Source of the DNA: Ardenticatenia bacterium
GTDB lineage: Bacteria > Chloroflexota > Anaerolineae > Promineifilales > Promineifilaceae
Assembly (NCBI GenBank): GCA_014237545.1
Contig: JAACJX010000042.1
Coordinates: forward strand, 1 to 7,938
Length of the DNA stretch: 7,938 nt
Direction of reading: 5' to 3'
Shown here: one piece after another, positions 1 through 6,485 of the stretch
How positions within the stretch are numbered: the first letter of the stretch is position 1
Layout of the letters: each line of letters begins with the position of its first letter
Notes under the pieces: generated by a model
Seen by the model: only the letters and a program-made list of their open reading frames with translations
Told to the model about the DNA's origin: nothing
The model's database searches: none
Made by a program: the position numbers and the translations under genes

Positions 1-177
1 GACCAGTTCTGCCTCTTCTCTGCTGTCGGCAGACAGTGCATACACCTTTTGCCAAGAACTGCGCCGATTCCCGTAAGCGCACACTACCGCAATGGGGTCA
101 ACCAGTGTTTGCTGAATCGCAACCGAATACCATCTATCTATTCTTCTATCAGGATCGATACGTTTCAGAATGGTCAT
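1..177 (-). CDS. WGR-domain protein, N-terminal part (3' end beyond the left edge)
   Basis: An open frame runs from ATG 177 to the left edge, giving 59 visible residues with no stop. It begins MTILKRIDPDRRIDRWYSVA, matching the opening strands of small bacterial WGR-domain proteins (a pattern like LxRIDPxxNxxRFYxLxV). It continues with IAVVCAYGNRRSSWQKVYAL and an acidic helix, SREEAEL, in the places where the family has the WGR-I-G-x-x-GQ turn and the following TxxEA helix. The eponymous Trp-Gly-Arg is YGN here. In PARP1 this domain binds the 5' end at DNA breaks; bacterial single-domain versions have no established role that I know of. The gene follows sbcC by 42 nt on the same strand. An in-frame GTG at 192 has AAGGTGA (202-196) just upstream and could be the true start, adding five residues; the ATG has no good binding site but fits the usual family N-terminus. 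The C-terminal content is unknown. Confidence 0.72.
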   Translation of the reverse strand, partial: MTILKRIDPDRRIDRWYSVAIQQTLVDPIAVVCAYGNRRSSWQKVYALSADSREEAELV

Positions 178-195
178 AGCCCGGTAAAGCACAAC

Positions 196-202
196 TCACC
201 TT
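196..202 (-). promoter_or_regulatory. Possible ribosome binding site of the WGR-domain gene
   Basis: AAGGTGA at 202-196 is the only Shine-Dalgarno-like motif between sbcC and the WGR-domain gene. It lies 4 nt (from AGGTG) before the in-frame GTG at 192 but 19 nt before the ATG at 177, so it favours the GTG start. It is weaker than the other binding sites of the operon. Confidence 0.4.
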
Positions 203-219
203 GCAGTTATCGACCGACC

Positions 220-3200
220 TCAGTTTTCTAACAATGTCGCGATCGAACAACCGTTTTCCAGTCTAATTTCGTAACCATTAGTAAAAGCGTTAGCAAACTC
301 CTCCTGATGGGATACTAGGATAATCCGATGCAATTCTTGCTTCAGATCTTTCAATTCATCGATCATTTGTCCCCGGCCATCTAAATCAAGGCCGCCAAAC
401 CCTTCATCAATAATTACTGATTCCACGCGACGCAACCCCTGATTAGCATATCGCCCTATACCAAGGGCAAGGCTAACAGCAACCCGAAATCTCTGGCTGC
501 CGCTGAGATAGGCAACCGGCATCGGTTTTGGAGATACACCATGCCCAACTTCAGCGTTATAAACAACAATGTCCAAAGCGTTTTTACTATCCCCTTCCCG
601 TAATTCAAGAGAAAGGGAGCCCCCAGATACTCGTTCGAGGACCTCGTTCGCATTGTCTACAATCGCTTTCTCGACCTGCCGCAACAGAAAACGCTGGAGT
701 CGATCGCGTCCTAGAAATATTGTGAGAGTCCTGTACAGTTGGGCCATCTCCATCGCCTTCGCCTGTCGTTTTTCCAGATCAAGCCGGCGACTCCTCCGCT
801 CTTCCCGCTCATGTTTCTGTGCAAGCTTGATGTCGCGAGCTTCAGTGCAGGCACGCTTTTCATTTCGCAACTCAACCGCGGCGCTCTCCAATTCCTCTGT
901 CGGTCGTTGGGCATCCTTTGGAATTTCGACCAATTGCCCATCAAGTTCCGTCCGCCGTTGCAGTCTGGTAGCATGTTCACGTCGAGCTATTTCAAGTTCT
1001 TGCAGGCGGGAATCAGCACCCGTTAAGGAGCTTTTTTCATCTATCCACCTTTGTAGCTCGTCATCCGTAAACGACCCCACCATCGATGCCCAGGGCAGTG
1101 ACAGGCTAGCTTCTTGCCTGCTCATATGAGCTTCGATCTCAGTGGTGCGGCCCCTATCTTTTTCTACCGTTTGTACGGCCCGATCCCGGCGATCTTTTGT
1201 AGCCTCATAGCTTTGCTCAAGTTTGGTTTTTCTTTTCTCGTTCTCTTCAATTTCGACACCCAGCCCCTTGATAGATGCCTCGAGGGAGTTTTTCTCCTCT
1301 TCCTGAGCGGCAATCTCCTGTCGAAGGCTCTCGATTCGTTCCGCCGGGTAGTCGCTCTCTAACTCTTGCAGCCGTGCAATGGTTGGCTTCAGCTGTTGCT
1401 TCAGCCCGACTTGTTCCGATTGCATGGTGTGCAAGTCCTTGAGAGTGGCCTCGAATTGTTCCAAATGTGATACACGATTCTGGAGATCGTCCATTTCATT
1501 CGGAGTCGGGTACGGCGCCGAGATTAGCGATACATCTTTCGAGGGTCGGACTTTAAGCTGGTATTCTTTAGATAACCTGGCAAACGATTCCTCAGCCTGT
1601 TTTTCCGCCCGCTTCCGCCGATTGCGCGCATTCTCCACTTCCTTACTTTCCACTTCAATTTGTCCGATCAACTCGCGCGCTAATGTCTCTAATTCGCTCA
1701 ATTGCTGGTCGATGCTTTTAAGTTCGTCCTTGGCCTCATCATAGGCATCCTGGACCCGCACAACCTCGGCCGAGGTATCCCGGATTTCTTTATCGACCCG
1801 CGCCTCCTCTGCCTCCATATGTTCCGGCGTGAGATCCTGGCCGCAATATTGACAAGTGGGTTTTCCTTCGACCTCCTTGAGACGCCTGAGTTGCTTCATA
1901 GAATTGCTACGCGCCTGCTCTGCTGCGCCCAGTTCCTTAGATAGCGCCTTAGTCGCCCTATCGGTTTTCTCCTGCTCTATTTCAAACATCTTTATCCTAT
2001 TACGAGCATCTGATAACTGAGTAGAGCATGCCGAAACAAGGTCCTGCGACTCCTCTTCTTGTCCACGAGATTCATTCCATTCATCACGAGCCTGGATGAG
2101 TTGTTGTAGCCACGGGATCGCTAGATTAATAAGCTGTCGTGTTGTTACCTCTTGGTAAGCATCAGCAACCTGGTTATCCAGATCGCTTGAAAACGATCTC
2201 AGCTTCTCCTCTTGGGAAAGGACAAGGGTTCGCAATCTTTCCATCTCTTCCAGGTCATGCCGGCTCCTTTCTAGCGGCTGCCGGGCTTCGGCTAAAGCCA
2301 ACTGCCTCTTCTGGGAGGCCTCAAGCTTGCGCCTTAGTTCAAAAAGCACGAAGCGAACCGACTCAAGGTCAGTAGATATGACTTCTGCCTGCCGGGTCAG
2401 CTCATCAGCCTGTTGGTCATTTTGAGCGATATTTCTTTGCAACTCCTGATAGCGCCTGCGCATACTTTGTAATTCTTTGAGAATTGGCAACACTGCAGTC
2501 AGTTCGGCAAGACGCGCCGCATCTGCCTCGACCTTTGAGGATTGAGCGAATAGGATTTCATCATGCGCAATCTGTTCTGAGAGAGATATGTAATCCGCCT
2601 TAAGCGATGCCCACTGTTTGGCATCGCTTTGCAGGCGAATGTTGTTCTCTAGGAGCTTTTCAGTAGCGGCGAGGTTGATTTCTATATTGTTCAGTTCTTG
2701 CTCGATCGCATCAAGCTCCTCTAATGTCACAGAAGGCACCTCGGACAGTTGGTTACTAAGGGCCTTCGCTTCACTCGCTAATTCACTATGTTTATTCCGG
2801 GCGCTCTCCTCTAATTCACGGAAGGCCGAGAGATCGATGAGTTCGGACAATATGATATGGCGTTCTGCTGGTGTAACCTCTAATAACTTATCACTCTTAC
2901 CTTGCTGAAGAAGTATAGACGCGGTAAATGTCTCATCACTCAGCCCAATATTCCCTTCAATCCATGAACGAAATCCGTCATCCATATCCGTTTGCGGCAC
3001 AGGTTGAGGGCCTGGCCTTCCAGGGTAGGGTGCGTTTGGTCCGCTCAAGTGAAATATTTGTCGAGTAGATCGTCCATTGGACGACACAGTCCGCCGAACC
3101 CGATAAACGTCCTTGTCGATAAGAAACTCAAATTCAACAATTAGGCTATCGGATTCGTGATTCACCAGATCCGTATAATTCTGCTTTCCGCCTCTATGAC

Positions 3201-3354
3201 GTCCATATAACGCAAAAGTGACGGCGTCAAATATGGCTGATTTACCAGCCCCATTCTTCCCCTTGAGAATCCAGAGAGGGGCACCATCGAAAGTAAGTTC
3301 GGCTTCCTCCCGATAGCTCATAAAACCTTTCACGTAGATACGTTGTGGAATCAT
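220..3354 (-). CDS. sbcC: SbcC/Rad50-family coiled-coil ATPase
   Basis: A 1044-residue Rad50/SbcC protein, close to the usual SbcC length. The N-terminal ATPase half has Walker A GKNGAGKS (32-39) and a Q-loop in LLQQGKSD (Gln150/151). A long coiled coil runs from about residue 180 to 930, rich in Glu, Lys, Arg and Gln. Its centre carries the zinc hook PTCQYCGQ (Cys501, Cys504), through which two Rad50 molecules join. The C-terminal ATPase half has the signature LSGSQRFRVAVSLAL (950 onward), Walker B VIIDEGFGGLD (Asp983, Glu984) and the H-loop VSHQEE (His1016). All ATPase elements appear intact. LSGSQ differs from the LSGGE/LSGGQ usual for SbcC. The protein uses ATP to open and close the SbcD nuclease and to tether DNA ends. 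Its start overlaps the sbcD stop, and it is followed 42 nt later by a WGR-domain gene in the same direction. Confidence 0.96.
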   Translation of the reverse strand: MIPQRIYVKGFMSYREEAELTFDGAPLWILKGKNGAGKSAIFDAVTFALYGRHRGGKQNYTDLVNHESDSLIVEFEFLIDKDVYRVRRTVSSNGRSTRQIFHLSGPNAPYPGRPGPQPVPQTDMDDGFRSWIEGNIGLSDETFTASILLQQGKSDKLLEVTPAERHIILSELIDLSAFRELEESARNKHSELASEAKALSNQLSEVPSVTLEELDAIEQELNNIEINLAATEKLLENNIRLQSDAKQWASLKADYISLSEQIAHDEILFAQSSKVEADAARLAELTAVLPILKELQSMRRRYQELQRNIAQNDQQADELTRQAEVISTDLESVRFVLFELRRKLEASQKRQLALAEARQPLERSRHDLEEMERLRTLVLSQEEKLRSFSSDLDNQVADAYQEVTTRQLINLAIPWLQQLIQARDEWNESRGQEEESQDLVSACSTQLSDARNRIKMFEIEQEKTDRATKALSKELGAAEQARSNSMKQLRRLKEVEGKPTCQYCGQDLTPEHMEAEEARVDKEIRDTSAEVVRVQDAYDEAKDELKSIDQQLSELETLARELIGQIEVESKEVENARNRRKRAEKQAEESFARLSKEYQLKVRPSKDVSLISAPYPTPNEMDDLQNRVSHLEQFEATLKDLHTMQSEQVGLKQQLKPTIARLQELESDYPAERIESLRQEIAAQEEEKNSLEASIKGLGVEIEENEKRKTKLEQSYEATKDRRDRAVQTVEKDRGRTTEIEAHMSRQEASLSLPWASMVGSFTDDELQRWIDEKSSLTGADSRLQELEIARREHATRLQRRTELDGQLVEIPKDAQRPTEELESAAVELRNEKRACTEARDIKLAQKHEREERRSRRLDLEKRQAKAMEMAQLYRTLTIFLGRDRLQRFLLRQVEKAIVDNANEVLERVSGGSLSLELREGDSKNALDIVVYNAEVGHGVSPKPMPVAYLSGSQRFRVAVSLALGIGRYANQGLRRVESVIIDEGFGGLDLDGRGQMIDELKDLKQELHRIILVSHQEEFANAFTNGYEIRLENGCSIATLLEN

Positions 3355-4577
3355 TGCGCACCTCCCTCATTCAAAAGTCCCTCGACCAATGACAGCAATT
3401 GGTCTCGATTCGGGTCGTCCTTAAGTTGGATATCTAGGTAGCTGCGAACAACCCCGGCTACGTTGTGAAGCGCCTTGATTTCAAGCTGAGGTTGATCTTG
3501 TTGCAGCCGCCCAACGCTCTGCACGACGCGATCATACCAACGGGGAAAAACGGCCTCGATGTCTTTGCAAAGCGTGTGCCTGTCATGCCGCGCCGGATCC
3601 CAATGCAATGTATAATGAACGAGCGCCTTATCCGCGTCTGGGTATCGCTCGGCCAACGTAGGTAGCTCAGCATCAGGATCTTCGATCACGATACGGTACA
3701 TAGGCGCAATATGCAGCGGTAAAAGCTGTAACTGAGTGGAACCGCTCTGGTCGATATCGGCAATTACAACACTCTTCTGGTCATCCCGTTCATTACCACT
3801 CGTCCGTACGATACTGCCGGAATAGCGGATGTGGGCCGTATCTGGGATGCCAGAGATAGCGGGCTGGGGCTTGTGAATATGCCCATAAGCGGCATAGGCC
3901 CAGTAAGTGGGGATATCGCCCGGCTCAAAGACAACGTCCTCCAACTCTGATAGAGCGTGATTTGTGTTAGGGCGGATGCCACGGATGAGCACATGACTGA
4001 CCAGGACACTGGGCAGGTGGGGATCGAGTTTCTGCTCGATATGCTTCAATGTCGCCCTGAACTGATCCTGAATGGCTCGATTTTTCTCCTCCGGGGTTGA
4101 ATATTTGACGTTCTCCTGGGACAGGTAGACACGAGCCCTCGGGTAGGGCATCATTACAAACTGAACCACTTTCCCCTCTCGATCGGCCAAACGTAGCAAT
4201 TGAGGGTTAGGCGATACGTAGAGACGGCCGGTTAGGTGAGTGTTCATTGGCCCTTTTTGGTTGGGCAAGACCAGCTCCAGAGCGTCTCTCAGCATCTCAA
4301 AGAAGACTTCGTTGTCGTGGTTTCCGCTGATTGCAATAATGGTACCGCCGCGGTGAAGAAAGGAGTGGAAGATATCCTTGATGTCACGGACTGCCTGCTT
4401 CATCGCATCAATCCGGCTGATGCTTTCTAGGATATCTCCTGCTACGATCATGACATCCACTTGATGGGCTTCCAGATAACCGGCGATTTGTCGCAATGAA
4501 TCACGAATGTCTTCAGCCAGTGATTGACGCCCCAATTTCAGGTTCATATGCCAATCGGCCGTGTGCAAGATCCTCAT
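3351..4577 (-). CDS. sbcD: SbcD/Mre11-family DNA exonuclease subunit
   Basis: A 408-residue calcineurin-like phosphoesterase of the SbcD/Mre11 type. All the di-manganese motifs are present in order: HTADWH (Asp8, His10), VAGDILE (Asp48), SGNHDNE (Asn86, His87), LVSHVLIRG (His195) and YGHIHKPQ (His233, His235). The protein therefore looks catalytically intact. The C-terminal third, after the conserved YSGSI segment, is the capping and SbcC-binding region, and its length is normal for SbcD (about 400). Mre11/SbcD cleaves DNA ends and hairpins and forms a heterotetramer with SbcC/Rad50, which controls its activity through ATP. Its stop overlaps the sbcC start by 4 nt (ATGA), the usual arrangement for this obligate pair. 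The start is taken at ATG 4577 because of its AGGAGG; an in-frame TTG two codons earlier is unlikely. The SbcC ribosome binding site lies inside its last codons. Confidence 0.96.
   Translation of the reverse strand: MRILHTADWHMNLKLGRQSLAEDIRDSLRQIAGYLEAHQVDVMIVAGDILESISRIDAMKQAVRDIKDIFHSFLHRGGTIIAISGNHDNEVFFEMLRDALELVLPNQKGPMNTHLTGRLYVSPNPQLLRLADREGKVVQFVMMPYPRARVYLSQENVKYSTPEEKNRAIQDQFRATLKHIEQKLDPHLPSVLVSHVLIRGIRPNTNHALSELEDVVFEPGDIPTYWAYAAYGHIHKPQPAISGIPDTAHIRYSGSIVRTSGNERDDQKSVVIADIDQSGSTQLQLLPLHIAPMYRIVIEDPDAELPTLAERYPDADKALVHYTLHWDPARHDRHTLCKDIEAVFPRWYDRVVQSVGRLQQDQPQLEIKALHNVAGVVRSYLDIQLKDDPNRDQLLSLVEGLLNEGGAQ
3360..3365 (-). promoter_or_regulatory. Ribosome binding site of sbcC inside the sbcD tail
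   Basis: GGAGGT at 3365-3360 lies 5 nt before the sbcC ATG (3354). It encodes part of the final EGGAQ of SbcD. Together with the ATGA stop/start overlap it indicates tight translational coupling, which suits subunits of one complex. Confidence 0.75.
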
Positions 4578-4585
4578 CGTCAAAC

Positions 4586-4591
4586 CCTCCT
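4586..4591 (-). promoter_or_regulatory. Ribosome binding site that decides the sbcD start
   Basis: AGGAGG at 4591-4586 lies 8 nt before the ATG at 4577. It is only 2 nt from the in-frame TTG at 4583, too close for initiation, so the ATG is the start. It falls in the 38-nt gap after herA, which contains no hairpin or promoter that I can see. Confidence 0.78.
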
Positions 4592-4615
4592 GATTTCGCC
4601 GAACAAATTCACAAC

Positions 4616-6475
4616 CTACGCATCGATAAAGTCGGCAGCTGCGGGCGTAGAATCCGGGTCAGAGCCCGCCTCTCTAGGGTTCATTGCCCACACCGGAAAC
4701 GGAACACGAACATGCATAGGCTCGCGAAAGTTGTCCTGGATGACCAGCTTCTCATCTAGTGAGAGAGAGCTGGCCTTGCGCCGCGCAGCGTCACTCAGGA
4801 ATCGCCAAACAGCCGAGCCCAATTCCAACGGACCGGTCATACCTAATACACGAATCGCCGCATTTTCAATGACTCTTTCAGATACTTTGGATGCCTGTTG
4901 TTGAGCGCCAAGCAAGATGATACCTTGGGAACGCATTTCGGCCGCGACAGTCTCAATTAATTCGGTAATGGCATCGCCGGCACCACGCGGCGCAAAACGG
5001 TTGAGCTCATCAAGTACTACTAGATAAATCAGGCCGCCGATCATGTTTGTTCCGGTACGCGCCTCGACCAATTGTCGAAAGATAGTAGCCACAACAAATC
5101 GTTGGAGCTCGGGTCTTCCCGCCAGCGACGCCAAATCAACGACGATCGGATCACTCGTGTCCGCTCTGACCACATCTAACGGATGACCATTCTCATCATC
5201 GCGCCTTAATACGCCGCCGCCCTCATAGACCAACTTCAATAATCGGCGATTCAGTTTTTTCCAAGTAGACGTGTGATGATTACGAAGCACGCGCTTGTCG
5301 TCGGAGAGTGCCATCTGCGCATTGACCCAGTCCAGTAACCCCTGGAATGTATTCTTTGGCAGGTGGTCAAGGCGTAGCGAACGTTGGGCTACGCCGTCAT
5401 CGTTTACGCGCTCATGGGTTAACATTTGCTCGATATCGAGTACCAGGACGCCGAAATTGGGATCGTTAGTATCCACCTCAGCAAACAAATAGCGGAAAAG
5501 GTCGCGGGAAATTACATCGCTTAAACTCCAGCTATAGGGGCTGACGTTTTTGGTTCGCCCGGTATTGACAGCCAGGCTGTTTGTACGTTGCTGAGGCGCA
5601 AGAAAGCTCGCTTCCTGAAACGGTTTCGGATCATCAATACCCAACTCATGCCATGTCGACATATGCTTCTCGCGATCGAAGTCTTGGTTAGGGCGATCAA
5701 TATGAAATAGATCAAAATTCTTGACGTTGAGAACAATTGGGACAACCCGAAGGCGCTTCGCATCTGAAGGGCGCGAGGCCTGTTGCTCGCGCGCCTTGTG
5801 GAGGAGCATCCATACCGTCCACATCAAGAAACTCGACTTTGTGCCTCGTCCCGCGGCGCCGTTCACATTCATGTGGCCGCCGTTTGCACCCAGCAGATAA
5901 TCTAGATCAATAACCCCGGGTCCTGCCAATTGGGTTCCGCCATTCTTGACTAGGCCGACCTCGAGGGGTCGGTCAATCTCATCCGCCTCATAGGCTAGTC
6001 TGGCATCGTCCGGGCCGGCGAGGACAACGTAGCTCCGTTCCAATGGCGACGTCAAGACTGAAGGTTCAACTCGCAAGATACTGGCTTCGGCGTAGGTATA
6101 CCCTTCGTTGGCAAAGGGGGGGACGTAGGTGAGATCGTTGTCCGATTCATCCACCTCGCCGCCCATATTGTGTTGCCGACTGCGCCGCCGCACTTCGTCC
6201 ACAATGGCATAGAATTTATAGGTTTGGTTGGCAATATCACTTTCACAGACAACCAGCTGCGTCTTTTCAATCAGAACCTCTGGCGGCACCCAAAAATAAA
6301 ACTTGCTGCTCGTCGCCTCTTGCTGAGGCGGAGCACCAACCCGACCGATTATTATCCGACCGTCGGATAGTAACACGGCTCCTTTGGGCTTGCTCTCGCC
6401 GATCATTCCAGATCCGTTACTATTCATATCATCATTAACAGAGGCGCTTTCCTGGGCTCCGATTAATGCGTTCAT
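4616..6475 (-). CDS. herA: HerA-like hexameric DNA translocase ATPase with a variant P-loop
   Basis: A 619-residue HerA/FtsK-superfamily ATPase, starting at the ATG with AGGAGG 4 nt upstream rather than at GTG 6523. The N-terminal region carries a HAS-barrel-like segment (IIIGRV at 41-46), the domain through which HerA contacts NurA. The P-loop is GAAGRGTKSS at 206-215 with Lys213; the residue before the lysine is Thr instead of the canonical Gly. The Walker B is LVVLDELNRFAP, with Asp489 and Glu490. A glutamine-rich sensor strand, LLGAQQQAS (Gln525-527), and a C-terminal segment ending in VPFPVWAMNP are typical of the family. About 270 residues separate Walker A and B, so there is a large insertion holding a helical region. 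HerA hexamers translocate duplex DNA and feed the NurA nuclease; the gene sits 8 nt after the nurA-like gene and 38 nt before sbcD. The ATPase class is secure; the pairing with NurA rests mainly on context. Confidence 0.87.
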   Translation of the reverse strand: MNALIGAQESASVNDDMNSNGSGMIGESKPKGAVLLSDGRIIIGRVGAPPQQEATSSKFYFWVPPEVLIEKTQLVVCESDIANQTYKFYAIVDEVRRRSRQHNMGGEVDESDNDLTYVPPFANEGYTYAEASILRVEPSVLTSPLERSYVVLAGPDDARLAYEADEIDRPLEVGLVKNGGTQLAGPGVIDLDYLLGANGGHMNVNGAAGRGTKSSFLMWTVWMLLHKAREQQASRPSDAKRLRVVPIVLNVKNFDLFHIDRPNQDFDREKHMSTWHELGIDDPKPFQEASFLAPQQRTNSLAVNTGRTKNVSPYSWSLSDVISRDLFRYLFAEVDTNDPNFGVLVLDIEQMLTHERVNDDGVAQRSLRLDHLPKNTFQGLLDWVNAQMALSDDKRVLRNHHTSTWKKLNRRLLKLVYEGGGVLRRDDENGHPLDVVRADTSDPIVVDLASLAGRPELQRFVVATIFRQLVEARTGTNMIGGLIYLVVLDELNRFAPRGAGDAITELIETVAAEMRSQGIILLGAQQQASKVSERVIENAAIRVLGMTGPLELGSAVWRFLSDAARRKASSLSLDEKLVIQDNFREPMHVRVPFPVWAMNPREAGSDPDSTPAAADFIDA

Positions 6476-6479
6476 CTTT

Positions 6480-6485
6480 CCTCCT
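6480..6485 (-). promoter_or_regulatory. Ribosome binding site that decides the herA start
   Basis: AGGAGG at 6485-6480 lies 4 nt before the ATG at 6475. The stop TAG of the nurA-like gene (6486-6484) forms its first bases (TATAGGAGG). No comparable motif precedes the in-frame GTG at 6523, which lies inside the upstream gene, so the ATG is the better start. Confidence 0.8.

Noticed and set aside
178..219. A terminator between sbcC and the WGR-domain gene
   Set aside because: I found no GC-rich inverted repeat followed by a T run on the minus strand. The gap is too short and contains only a weak ribosome binding site.
49..231. Plus-strand frame of 60 codons at the left edge
   Set aside because: It lies opposite the WGR-domain gene, whose minus-strand translation has clear family features. 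The plus-strand product looks random and has no ribosome binding site that I can see.
569..1129. Plus-strand frame of 186 codons
   Set aside because: It lies opposite the SbcC coiled coil, is a low-complexity Ser/Arg-rich translation, and matches no family I recognise. It is the antisense shadow of a Glu/Arg-rich coding region.
1379..1744. Plus-strand frame of 121 codons rich in Ser and Cys
   Set aside because: It is antisense to the intact SbcC frame, with composition explained by the reversed coiled-coil codons.
4496..4904. Plus-strand frames of 87 and 126 codons across the herA/sbcD junction
   Set aside because: They overlap the well-supported minus-strand genes, lack a Shine-Dalgarno and show no domain.
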